Positions 9,149 to 17,490 of a stretch of DNA of 64,000 bases are shown piece after piece (position 1 is the first letter of the stretch; every line of letters starts with the position of its first letter). The position numbers and the translations under genes were made by a program. The stretch is from Patiriisocius sp047731265 (GTDB taxonomy: Bacteria; Bacteroidota; Bacteroidia; Flavobacteriales; Flavobacteriaceae), in assembly GCF_047731265.1 (NCBI RefSeq), contig NZ_CP159835.1, positions 2,790,001-2,854,000 on the forward strand, given 5' to 3'. The notes under the pieces were generated by a model. It was not told the origin of the DNA, searched no databases, and worked only from the letters and a program-made list of their open reading frames with translations.

Positions 9149-9490
9149 ATGAATCATTACGAAACTGTTTTCATCTTAAATCCCGTTTTATCAGAAGATC
9201 AGATAAAGGAAACAGTAAAGAAATTTGAAGATATTCTTGTTTCTAAAGGAGCTAAGATGGTGTCAAAAGAAAATTGGGGGCTTAAAAAAATGGCCTACGC
9301 AATTCAGCACAAAAAAAGTGGATTTTACCACTTGTTCGAGTACACTTCTCCAGCAGAAGCTGTGAGTGAATTAGAAATAACTTTTAGACGTGAAGAGCGT
9401 GTTATGCGCTACCTTACTGTAAGCTTAGATAAGCATGCAATTTCTTGGGCTGAAAGAAGGAGAGTACGTGATAACAAAAAAACAGCATAA
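9149..9490 (+). CDS. rpsF: 30S ribosomal protein S6
   Basis: S6 binds the central domain of 16S rRNA together with S18. The 113-residue protein has the family pattern MNHYETVFILNPVLSEDQ, NWGLKKMAYAI and the strand ERVMRYLTVSLDKHA. It heads the rpsF-rpsR-rplI operon, with 3 bp to rpsR, under a consensus promoter. Confidence 0.98.
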   Translation: MNHYETVFILNPVLSEDQIKETVKKFEDILVSKGAKMVSKENWGLKKMAYAIQHKKSGFYHLFEYTSPAEAVSELEITFRREERVMRYLTVSLDKHAISWAERRRVRDNKKTA

Positions 9491-9493
9491 GCC

Positions 9494-9790
9494 ATGGCAA
9501 CTATACAAGAACAAGCAAAAGGAAAAAAAGACGGAGAAATTAGATATTTAACTCCGTTGAATATAGAGACTGCAAAAACTAAAAAGTATTGTCGTTTCAA
9601 GAAGTCTGGTATTAAGTATATAGATTACAAAGACCCAGATTTTCTTATAAAATTTGTGAACGAGCAGGGTAAAATTTTACCAAGAAGGCTTACAGGTACT
9701 TCTTTAAAGTACCAAAGAAAAGTGGCAGTGGCTGTTAAAAGAGCACGTCATTTAGCTTTAATGCCTTACGTAGCCGATTTATTAAAATAA
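9494..9790 (+). CDS. rpsR: 30S ribosomal protein S18
   Basis: S18 forms a heterodimer with S6 on the 16S rRNA platform. The 98-residue protein carries the core YKDPDFLIKFVNEQGKILPRR, LTGTSLKYQRKV and the closing KRARHLALMPYV. It lies between rpsF and rplI in the canonical gene order with very short gaps. Confidence 0.98.
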   Translation: MATIQEQAKGKKDGEIRYLTPLNIETAKTKKYCRFKKSGIKYIDYKDPDFLIKFVNEQGKILPRRLTGTSLKYQRKVAVAVKRARHLALMPYVADLLK

Positions 9791-9803
9791 AACATACAAG
9801 ATT

Positions 9804-10262
9804 ATGGAACTTATATTAAAAAAAGATGTCGAAAATCTTGGTTTTACAGACGATTTAGTCATTGTAAAGAATGGATACGGACGTAACTTTCTTCTTCCTT
9901 CTGGAGCGGCTGTTTTAGCAACGCCTTCTCAAAAGAAGATGCTTGCAGAAACGTTAAAACAACGCGCTTTTAAAGAGAAAAAGGCAATCGACAGTGCACA
10001 AGTAGAAGCAAACAAATTGACTGCCTTAGCTGAATTTAAAATTACGGCTAAAACTGGCGAAGGCGATAAATTATTTGGCTCTGTGAACAATGGAGACCTT
10101 GCAGGTGCATTAGCAAAACAAGGGGTTGAAATTGAAAAGAAATTTATCTCAATTTTAGGGGGTGCTATTAAGCGTACTGGACAGTACACTGCAAGCATTC
10201 GTTTTCATAGAGATGTGATTTCAAATTTCACATTTGACGTTGTAGCAGAAGCAAAAAAATAA
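9804..10262 (+). CDS. rplI: 50S ribosomal protein L9
   Basis: L9 binds domain V of 23S rRNA and projects from the base of the L1 stalk. The 152-residue length is standard. The N-terminal domain shows MELILKKDVENLG, VKNGYGRNFLLPSGAA; the C-terminal domain shows GEGDKLFGSVNNGDLA and the conserved IKRTGQYTASIRFHRDV. Last gene of its operon, followed by a terminator. Confidence 0.98.
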   Translation: MELILKKDVENLGFTDDLVIVKNGYGRNFLLPSGAAVLATPSQKKMLAETLKQRAFKEKKAIDSAQVEANKLTALAEFKITAKTGEGDKLFGSVNNGDLAGALAKQGVEIEKKFISILGGAIKRTGQYTASIRFHRDVISNFTFDVVAEAKK

Positions 10263-10281
10263 TTATTTCTGAAATATTTAA

Positions 10282-10314
10282 AAGGCCTTTCTATTTTTTA
10301 GAAAGGTCTTTTTT
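10282..10314 (+). terminator. Terminator of the rpsF operon
   Basis: A 12-bp stem (10282-10293 with 10299-10310, one G-T pair) and 5-nt loop run directly into a T tract, 20 bp after the rplI stop. Confidence 0.88.
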
Positions 10315-10447
10315 ATTGGACTTTAACTTTGATTCTGCTCAACTTGCGGTCATTTGTTATTAAGGTTTATCTTTAAAATTGAATTTCAATTAAATACATT
10401 ACGCATACTGAGTTCTTCGACAGCTCAGAGTAAACCAAGGATGAGGT

Positions 10448-10918
10448 ATGAAATACGCTAGACTTACAAAAGAACAATTTGAAACACTTCACCAAGAATT
10501 TATAAACTTTCTTGCTACACAATCTATTACTGGTAACGAATGGACGGCATTGAAAAAAAATAAACCTAAAGTTGCAGAACTAGAATTAGATGTTTTTAGT
10601 GACTTAGTTTGGGAGGGAGCACTTAATCAAGCGAAGTTTCTAGAGAATGTATCTCCCAAGCTTTTATTTTTATTCAAATTAGATGAAACGGAAATTTCTT
10701 TGATATCGTTAAAGGTATTAGATGAAGCAAAGGATATCACAACAAAAGAAGGATATGCTTGGCTACAACAAAACTATACAAGTGATGAAGTAGAGTTCTT
10801 CACGGCGACAAAAACGTATACGGAAGATAGAAATCTGGACGCTTTTAAATTAATCCAACAAGGAGCAGTTATTACGAAAGGACAATTATTTGAGTTCTTT
10901 AAAAATATTGTAGGATAA
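10448..10918 (+). CDS. DUF6495 family protein
   Basis: A 156-residue soluble protein starting MKYARLTKEQFETLHQEF and ending QGAVITKGQLFEFFKNIVG, matching the flavobacterial DUF6495 family as I recall it. It is rich in acidic and aromatic residues, with no signal peptide or membrane segment. Function is unknown. Just upstream (about 10410-10440) is a degenerate copy of the TTCGACAGNCTCAG repeat common in flavobacterial intergenic DNA. Confidence 0.7.
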   Translation: MKYARLTKEQFETLHQEFINFLATQSITGNEWTALKKNKPKVAELELDVFSDLVWEGALNQAKFLENVSPKLLFLFKLDETEISLISLKVLDEAKDITTKEGYAWLQQNYTSDEVEFFTATKTYTEDRNLDAFKLIQQGAVITKGQLFEFFKNIVG

Positions 10919-10999
10919 AAACCCTACGCAAGAAGAAAAGCTTGCCCCGACTATAACCCGGGAACCTTTCACTTTGCTTATTGAAAGAAGATAGAGAAA

Positions 11000-11040
11000 A
11001 TAAAAATTCCCATTTATTTTAAATGAATAGGAATTTTTAT
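11000..11040. terminator. Bidirectional terminator
   Basis: AAAAATTCC (11002-11010) pairs with GGAATTTTT (11030-11038) between the convergent DUF6495 gene and MacB-type permease gene. The A and T ends serve as U-tracts in both directions. Confidence 0.7.
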
Positions 11041-11046
11041 CTTTGA

Positions 11047-12285
11047 CTACTCATACCTCAAACTTTCAATGGGATCTAATCTAGCGGCCTTAACCGCAGG
11101 ATATGCACCTGCTACTATGGCAACTACAAACGTAATGATGGCAGAAGCAATAATAGCACCTACAGGTAATGAAAATTCAAAATCAAAGATAGCGGCAAAA
11201 GCCAATCCTGTAGCAACGCCTAGAATAATTCCAAGAATACAACCAAACTGACCAATAACGATTGTCTCAATAAAAAACTGTGTAGAAATAGTAGATTTCT
11301 TTGCCCCCAATGCTTTACGCACTCCAATCTCTCGGGTTCTTTCAGTAACTGATACGAGCATAATATTCATTAAGGCAATGGAGCTTCCTAAAATCGTAAT
11401 GATGCTAATAATCCACGCCGCATATTCTAAGACGCTACTTATTTGAGCAATTTGGTTTAGTAAGTCATCACTTCGTAAAATTCCGAAGTTGTTTTTTTCT
11501 ACAGGACTTAAACCACGAACATTTCTAAAGGTAACGAGTGCTTCATCTTCTGCGCCTTGCATCATCGCTTTGTCATCTACTTTTACACTAATGTTGTAAT
11601 TAATATTTGCCTGAGTATAGATTCCGCGAGCAACTTGGATCGGCACTAATACTTTTAAATCTTGATTGTTTCCAAAGGATGCTCCTTTTGATTCGAGTAC
11701 CCCAATGATCTTAAACTTAACCCCACGGATGCTAATTGTTTTGTTGAGTGGGTCTTCATTTTCGAAGAGATTTTTTAAAAAATCGGACCCTATTATACAA
11801 ACGTTATTGTTGTTTTCAATGTCGAAGATATTGAAATTCCGGCCGCTATCCACTATGGTACCTGTATTGTCGAGATAATTTTGATTGACCCCATATACTT
11901 GAACCTCCGGATCTGTTTTGTTGGTTTCAAACCTAACTTCCGCAGCGCGCGTACCTATAAATGAAACTGAAGTACTAGAGTAGGGATATTCATACTTATC
12001 TACAAATTGTCGTACATCGTCATACCTAATAATAGGATTTATCTTTTCGCGTTCGCCACCGCCACGATTTACGGTAAATTCATACCGTTGTAAGGAAAAA
12101 GTATTGCTTCCCATGGAGGCAAAATTTCCAGCGATATTATTCTCTAATGCCTTAACTGCGCTCAAAATCCCTACAAGTGCCCAGATTCCAATGCCCATAA
12201 TAACAATGGTCAAAATGGTGCGAAGTAGCTGTGTTCTAATGGAATCAAGTGCAATACGCAGATTTTCTCTAAAGAGTGAAAACAT
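11047..12285 (-). CDS. MacB-like ABC transporter permease (FtsX family)
   Basis: An integral membrane component of a type VII ABC transporter. Residues from the ATG at 12285 (MFSLFRENLRIALDSI) give the N-terminal membrane helix, a large periplasmic MacB_PCD domain, and three C-terminal FtsX helices with the signature SVTERTREIGVRKALGA and the end KAARLDPIESLRYE. An 18-residue upstream extension is open but does not resemble the family, so the ATG at 12285 is preferred. No ATPase gene is adjacent. Such systems export lipoproteins, peptides or drugs or act as mechanotransmitters; the cargo is unknown. Confidence 0.92.
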   Translation of the reverse strand: MFSLFRENLRIALDSIRTQLLRTILTIVIMGIGIWALVGILSAVKALENNIAGNFASMGSNTFSLQRYEFTVNRGGGEREKINPIIRYDDVRQFVDKYEYPYSSTSVSFIGTRAAEVRFETNKTDPEVQVYGVNQNYLDNTGTIVDSGRNFNIFDIENNNNVCIIGSDFLKNLFENEDPLNKTISIRGVKFKIIGVLESKGASFGNNQDLKVLVPIQVARGIYTQANINYNISVKVDDKAMMQGAEDEALVTFRNVRGLSPVEKNNFGILRSDDLLNQIAQISSVLEYAAWIISIITILGSSIALMNIMLVSVTERTREIGVRKALGAKKSTISTQFFIETIVIGQFGCILGIILGVATGLAFAAIFDFEFSLPVGAIIASAIITFVVAIVAGAYPAVKAARLDPIESLRYE

Positions 12286-12614
12286 AAATGTTGGTTCTAA
12301 TTTTTGATAAGACTCAATTATAGCGATAAAGTTACACAATATGAAGGTGAAAACGGTGCTTCAATACAATTCCGCAGAAAAGCGGAACCACTCAGCAACC
12401 TTCACTTATTCGTTTGCATTATAATTACACCTTATAGCTAAGATAACGCTGGGTTATTTATTGAAATTAATACTGCATAATTGAAATTCGGAAGGGGGAT
12501 TTTTGAAATCGAACTCAAAATTGAAACCGAACTCAAAATATTATTAAGATATTTGTACTTTATAAAACGAAGTCAATCTGAGCCTGTCTAAGAGCTTCAT
12601 TTAATCTAATTATT
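12286..12614. other. Intergenic region between permease and hisS
   Basis: Divergent promoter region of 329 bp. It contains an imperfect direct repeat (TTGAAATCGAACTCAAAA near 12514 and TTGAAACCGAACTCAAAA near 12532) and, at about 12573-12598, a degenerate inverted copy of the TTCGACAGGCTCAG intergenic repeat. No RNA gene was recognised. Confidence 0.5.
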
Positions 12615-13985
12615 TTGTCAAAAAAACCATCCATTCCCAAAGGAACCAGAGATTTTTCTCCTGCCGAAGTTGTAAAACGCCAGTATATTATGGATATCAT
12701 AAAAAGCTGTTTTACCACCTACGGCTTCGCACCTATTGAAACACCTAGTTTTGAAAATAGCGATACGCTCATGGGAAAATACGGAGAAGAAGGGGATCGG
12801 TTAATTTTTAAGATTTTAAATAGTGGGGATTTTCTTCGGAAAGTTGACGATGGCTTATATGCTTCAAAGGACAGCGGTAAAATGACATCTAAGATCTCAG
12901 AAAAAGCACTGAGATACGATTTAACAGTGCCGTTTGCGCGTTATGTTGTGCAACACCAAAATGAGATCACTTTTCCGTTTAAACGGTATCAAATCCAACC
13001 CGTATGGCGAGCAGATCGTCCACAGAAGGGCAGGTTTAGAGAGTTTTTTCAATGCGATGCTGATGTGGTGGGGAGTAAATCGCTATGGCAAGAGGTGGAG
13101 TTGGTGCAATTATACGATGCGGTTTTTTCAAAATTGAAATTAGAAGGAGCCACCATAAAAATGAACAACCGTAAAATCTTAAGCGGAATTGCAGAAGTAA
13201 TAGGAGCTGAAGATAAACTTATCGATTTTACCGTTGCTCTAGATAAGTTGGATAAAATTGGGGAGGAAGGCGTTAAGAAAGAAATGCGGGAAAAAGACAT
13301 TAGTGAAGACGCCATTATAAAGGTGCAACCGCTTTTTGAAATGACCGGAACCGCAAAAGAACAATTGGCTGCTATTGCGGTATTATTAGCAAATTCTGAA
13401 ACAGGAATTCAAGGTGTTAATGAGTTAAATTTTATCGTAGATAACGTTGCAAGCTTAGGACTAGAAACAGCACAATTAGCAATTGATGTAACCTTAGCGC
13501 GCGGACTTAATTACTATACAGGAGCCATCTTTGAAGTAGCAGCACCAGAAGGAGTCGCTATGGGAAGCATTGGTGGTGGTGGACGCTATGATGATTTAAC
13601 GGGTATTTTTGGGATGAAAGATGTGAGTGGTGTGGGAATCTCTTTTGGCTTAGATCGCATTTATTTGGTGATTGAAGAGCTAGGCTTGTTTCCAGAAACT
13701 GCCACAGCAAATACGAAAGTGTTGTTTATAAATTTTGGGGAAACAGAATCCTTATACGCGCTAAAGTCAATTAAAAAATTAAGAGCGGAGGGAATCAATG
13801 CAGAGTTGTATCCAGATAAAGCTAAGATGGGAAAACAAATGGGCTACGCAGACAAGCGCGATATTAAATATACCGTTTTAGCGGGAGATAACGAAATGGC
13901 ATCAGAAACGTATACCCTAAAGAATATGAAGACAGGGGAGCAGGATATTCTAGAATTTAAAAAGCTAGTGCACAAACTTCTATAA
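12615..13985 (+). CDS. hisS: Histidyl-tRNA synthetase
   Basis: Class II synthetase charging tRNA-His. The 456-residue protein has KGTRDFSPAE at the N-terminus, motif 2 with FRFFQCDADVVGS-type sequence (here FREFFQCDADVVGS), the histidine-binding signature ARGLNYYTGAIFEV and the motif 3 region GVGISFGLDRIYLV, then the C-terminal anticodon-binding domain. The ATG was chosen because the conserved N-terminus begins three residues in. Followed by a strong terminator. Confidence 0.97.
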   Translation: MSKKPSIPKGTRDFSPAEVVKRQYIMDIIKSCFTTYGFAPIETPSFENSDTLMGKYGEEGDRLIFKILNSGDFLRKVDDGLYASKDSGKMTSKISEKALRYDLTVPFARYVVQHQNEITFPFKRYQIQPVWRADRPQKGRFREFFQCDADVVGSKSLWQEVELVQLYDAVFSKLKLEGATIKMNNRKILSGIAEVIGAEDKLIDFTVALDKLDKIGEEGVKKEMREKDISEDAIIKVQPLFEMTGTAKEQLAAIAVLLANSETGIQGVNELNFIVDNVASLGLETAQLAIDVTLARGLNYYTGAIFEVAAPEGVAMGSIGGGGRYDDLTGIFGMKDVSGVGISFGLDRIYLVIEELGLFPETATANTKVLFINFGETESLYALKSIKKLRAEGINAELYPDKAKMGKQMGYADKRDIKYTVLAGDNEMASETYTLKNMKTGEQDILEFKKLVHKLL

Positions 13986-14018
13986 ATTTTAATGGGTTGT
14001 ACGACTCTAATAATAAAT

Positions 14019-14062
14019 GAGGGCCGCCCACTTTGTTAGTAGTTGGCCCTCATCTTTTTTTA
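14019..14062 (+). terminator. Terminator of hisS
   Basis: GAGGGCC (14019-14025) pairs with GGCCCTC (14045-14051), followed by a run of seven T after ATC. Confidence 0.8.
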
Positions 14063-14120
14063 ATTGTTTATTCGTCTGTTAGTTTAAACCCCATTGAAAG
14101 TCATTTGCTTTTCTAAGTTA

Positions 14121-15098
14121 TCACGAACTCTTTATAAACCGATGCTGTATTATTACCCCATTGTGATTTGCTCTCAGGATATACATCCCATTCTCAAATT
14201 TCGAAACATCAAGGCCATCATTTCCTTTTTTAGTACCTGAAAAGACTTCGCGACCTTGCATATCATAAATGCGTATCTTGATAAGGTATGGTGCATTTAT
14301 AAATAACTGCGTTGAAACTGGGTTAGGGTATATTTTAAGTGCGAGAACTTGTTCTTCAACAATCCCTAATAGTTGCTCATTTAGAACTCCAACTGCTGCG
14401 AGATCAAATCCTCCTGTAAAAAACGGAGTGTTAAAGGGATCATTAACGGCATTGCCAAGACTATCATAGCTCGAAAATTGAGGATTTATACTGCCTACAA
14501 CATCAATTATTTTGATATGCGTAATACTATTTTTATCTAATAGCGGATTTTCTTGCAATTCTGAAAGGTCAAAGGGGGTTCCAAAAAGGGCACGATATTT
14601 CCCTGCGAAATTATTAAGAAATGTTGGCTCTAGATTTCCAAAGCCTTCTACTTGAGTGTTGGTCTGAGTTTCGCTGTGCGATGGAAACCTAAAATAATTA
14701 ATTCCATCTGAACTTACTTCGACAAAAGCCAATTCCAAAAAAGTGTCGCTAAAGCTATTTTCAAACACGGCAAAATCAAATCCAGGTCCATCAGTAATGG
14801 GTACTCCAAATGTGAGAACAGCCTCCCCAGCATCACCTAAGCTCACAGCACTATTTGCTGCTGGCCCCAACGCATCCTCGGGTTCTCCAAAGGATGCGTA
14901 ATTGCTGCCGTTGTGTTCAGTACTGGGATTTGAAATATCTACAAAGCCACGGGCTAGCTCAATACCAGTAGCCCAAGAAACAAGCAGCTGACTGTTAGCT
15001 GGAATGGCTGTGGAACCAGGTTGTCCTGCTGCTGGCGGATAACTTTGCGCATACAGAACAATGTTTGTAAAAAACAAGATTAGCGCTACTTTTTTCAT
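14121..15098 (-). CDS. T9SS-exported surface protein of the B12 locus
   Basis: A 325-residue secreted protein: signal peptide MKKVALILFFTNIVLYAQS, a central domain of about 220 residues with a pattern GEAVLTFGVPITDGPGFDFA then FENSFSDTFLELAFVEVSSDG, and a type A C-terminal sorting domain (LKIYPNPVSTQLFIN, GMYILRAN) that directs export and cell-surface attachment by the type IX system. It is the last gene of the cobalamin-riboswitch operon and overlaps the preceding gene start by 4 bp (ATGA). The domain recurs with B12 receptors in this phylum as I recall; a role in cobalamin capture is inferred from position only. Confidence 0.8.
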   Translation of the reverse strand: MKKVALILFFTNIVLYAQSYPPAAGQPGSTAIPANSQLLVSWATGIELARGFVDISNPSTEHNGSNYASFGEPEDALGPAANSAVSLGDAGEAVLTFGVPITDGPGFDFAVFENSFSDTFLELAFVEVSSDGINYFRFPSHSETQTNTQVEGFGNLEPTFLNNFAGKYRALFGTPFDLSELQENPLLDKNSITHIKIIDVVGSINPQFSSYDSLGNAVNDPFNTPFFTGGFDLAAVGVLNEQLLGIVEEQVLALKIYPNPVSTQLFINAPYLIKIRIYDMQGREVFSGTKKGNDGLDVSKFENGMYILRANHNGVIIQHRFIKSS

Positions 15099-16387
15099 TC
15101 TACGATTAATTTTTGAGTGCTAAAAGTTCCTTTGTTTTCAAGTTGTACTAGGTAGATACCTGCTTTCAACCCTTCAACCGAGATAGCTTGACTAGTATAT
15201 AACATTTCTTTTACCAATCTCCCTGAAATATCAAACATCGTTATTTTAATATTTTCCGAAGTATTTAATCTAAAGTTTTCTGAAGCTGGATTAGGATATA
15301 AAGAGATGGATAAAGTATCGAAATTTGGTGTGTTTAAGGCTTCTTCTTCGTAGTTGTAAAAACCATTAGGTAGAGATCCAACAGTATATTCTGAAACAAA
15401 AGTTCCATCTTCTCCATATACAAATACTTTTCCGTCGCTTACGAAATCAATGGCATCACCAATGTATAATTGATCGTCTATTTTATTGAAACTATAAGGA
15501 ACCATCAAATTTTGAGATGCGGTATCTATAAATGGTGTCGTAGGTAAAGCAGTTGCTGTGAGTGCCATTTTATAGATATCTGCATTCAGTAGATAATAGA
15601 CGTCTGTGTTATCAACTCCTAAAAACTTAGGATGTTCTAGTTCAGGAAACGCGAACTCTTCTCTATTTTGAAAATCTGTCAAATCTATTTTTATTAATGA
15701 ACCAGCCGTCTCGTTTCCAGAAAAATCTGGGTTTCCACTACAAAGTACATATAAATTACTTTCATCTATGCGAAGTGCAGATGGAACATCGCCCACAGGA
15801 ATACTTTCTACTACATTGGTCGCCGTATCGATTACCGAAACGGTATTCCCGTAACCAAAACCGCCTTGATGCGCAATAAATAAAATACCGCCTTGTTGTA
15901 TAATTTCTTCTGGACCTTCTGTTACAGGTATTGTTTCTATAACGGTGTTCGTTGCTAAATCGATTACCGCTACATAATCGTCATCTGCTACGGCACCATC
16001 GCCCCAGTTGGTCACATACCCTTTGCCATTAAAAACAGCAATGTTTCGAGGATTCACCATCTGGTCTGTAATCGTTGCAACCAATTCAAAACTAACTCTG
16101 TCTATAACTTTTACTGCTGCAGTACCATTTAGAACGATGTAGGCGAAATCATCGCTAAAACCCATCCCTTGTGCTGTGTTTCCTAAATCTACTCCACCAT
16201 TTTGAGTTCGGAAAATATCATTTTGAAGTGTTCCAGTTTCATCAAAATGAGATACAGATGCTGTTTCAGAACCAAAAAGACCTTCGTTTAAAACAAGAAC
16301 TCCTTCTGAAAAGTCTTGAGAAATAGAGGATGCCGTACATAGAAGTCCCGCGATAATTGCTATTGATTTTTTGTAATAATTTTTCAT
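15095..16387 (-). CDS. BtuG-like beta-propeller protein with T9SS sorting domain
   Basis: A 430-residue protein with signal peptide (MKNYYKKSIAIIAGLLCTASS), a YncE/DUF5074-type beta-propeller, and a type A T9SS sorting domain (LSISLYPNPASENFRL, AGIYLVQLENKG). The propeller shares many blocks with the lipoprotein encoded just upstream: VLNEGLFGSETASVSHFD, DLGNTAQGMGFSDDFAYI, NPRNIAVFNGKGYVTNWGDG, EGPEEIIQQGGILFIAHQGG. Bacteroides BtuG is a surface beta-propeller that binds cobalamin very tightly and hands it to BtuB; this gene is probably a relative adapted to T9SS display. It lies 14 bp downstream of the lipoprotein gene. Confidence 0.82.
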   Translation of the reverse strand: MKNYYKKSIAIIAGLLCTASSISQDFSEGVLVLNEGLFGSETASVSHFDETGTLQNDIFRTQNGGVDLGNTAQGMGFSDDFAYIVLNGTAAVKVIDRVSFELVATITDQMVNPRNIAVFNGKGYVTNWGDGAVADDDYVAVIDLATNTVIETIPVTEGPEEIIQQGGILFIAHQGGFGYGNTVSVIDTATNVVESIPVGDVPSALRIDESNLYVLCSGNPDFSGNETAGSLIKIDLTDFQNREEFAFPELEHPKFLGVDNTDVYYLLNADIYKMALTATALPTTPFIDTASQNLMVPYSFNKIDDQLYIGDAIDFVSDGKVFVYGEDGTFVSEYTVGSLPNGFYNYEEEALNTPNFDTLSISLYPNPASENFRLNTSENIKITMFDISGRLVKEMLYTSQAISVEGLKAGIYLVQLENKGTFSTQKLIVE

Positions 16388-16401
16388 AATAATTTGTTTT
16401 T

Positions 16402-17487
16402 TTAATTGTTGAAATAGAATGAGTTTGGAATAATTGCTACTGAAAATTGTTGCTGTAAAGCACCATTAATATTATATATAAAGACCTCACCATTCGAGGC
16501 ATAATCTTTCGCATCTGCTATATAAATAGTGCTATTAGTAACCTTAAAACCATAGAGGATTTCCAGACCATTGCTCGATGGCTGAAACAAAGGACTGGTG
16601 GGAAGTTGAAAATCATTTATAGCCGCCGCAAAAACGGCCCCTTCTATAGTATAATAAAGAATGTTGTTGTTTAATTCTAAAAAACTGGGATGGACACCTA
16701 TGGGAAAGGTAAGCGAGGCTTCAATTGTATTTGTAGCGGTATTGATTTTAAATAATTCCGCTACCGTTTCGTCTTGGGTAAAAGGCGCCTTTCCAGAACA
16801 TAAAACATATAAAGAGCCATTAGTAATGACCATGCCAGATGGTACGTCTGCTACTGCAATAGTTGAAGTAACAAGCTGTGTTATAACATCTATTACTGTT
16901 ATTGTATTTCCATAGCCATACCCTCCTTTATGCGCCACATATAATTTTTCATTGTGAAATAGTATTTTTTCGGGGCCTTCTGGAACAGGGATTTTTGTTT
17001 CTACTAGATTTGTTGCTAAGTTGAGTACTGCCACATAATCATCGCTCACATCGTTGGGATCTCCCCAATTGGTTATGTATCCTTTATTTCCACTAAATTC
17101 TATATAGCGTGGGTTTACTATCATAGCAGTCGTGGTGGCAATACTTTCAAAGGTGTTTCGGTTTACGACTTCTATTGTTGAAGAGTTGTTTACTGCGATA
17201 TAGGCACGCTCACCGTAAAAACCCATACTCTGTGCTACATCTCCCAAACCTCGATTATTGACTCCTGAGAATATAGAGCCATACACCTCTCTATCGCTAT
17301 CTAAAAATGAGACCGTAGCATTGGAAGAGCCAAAACCGCCTTCATTCAATATAAACATACCTTCAGTATACGCACCAGACGGGGGCAGTTCTTGGACAAC
17401 CTCTTCACGGTCATCACTTGTGCACGAAACCGTAAAAACTAAAATAAACAGCAGTAGACCCGCAGGTTTAAAAATTAACTTTTTCAT
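16402..17487 (-). CDS. BtuG-like beta-propeller lipoprotein
   Basis: A 361-residue protein with a lipoprotein signal peptide: hydrophobic LLLFILVFTVSC with the lipobox Cys near residue 22, then SDDREE. The rest is a YncE/DUF5074 propeller with repeats EGMFILNEGGFGSSNATVSF, GDVAQSMGFYGERAYI, NPRYIEFSGNKGYITNWGD and VPEGPEKILFHNEKLYVAHK. It is paralogous to the next gene but has no T9SS domain. Position 3 bp downstream of the BtuB-like receptor and under the B12 riboswitch makes a BtuG-type cobalamin-binding surface lipoprotein the best reading; binding itself is not visible from sequence. Confidence 0.85.
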   Translation of the reverse strand: MKKLIFKPAGLLLFILVFTVSCTSDDREEVVQELPPSGAYTEGMFILNEGGFGSSNATVSFLDSDREVYGSIFSGVNNRGLGDVAQSMGFYGERAYIAVNNSSTIEVVNRNTFESIATTTAMIVNPRYIEFSGNKGYITNWGDPNDVSDDYVAVLNLATNLVETKIPVPEGPEKILFHNEKLYVAHKGGYGYGNTITVIDVITQLVTSTIAVADVPSGMVITNGSLYVLCSGKAPFTQDETVAELFKINTATNTIEASLTFPIGVHPSFLELNNNILYYTIEGAVFAAAINDFQLPTSPLFQPSSNGLEILYGFKVTNSTIYIADAKDYASNGEVFIYNINGALQQQFSVAIIPNSFYFNN

Positions 17488-17490
17488 AAT

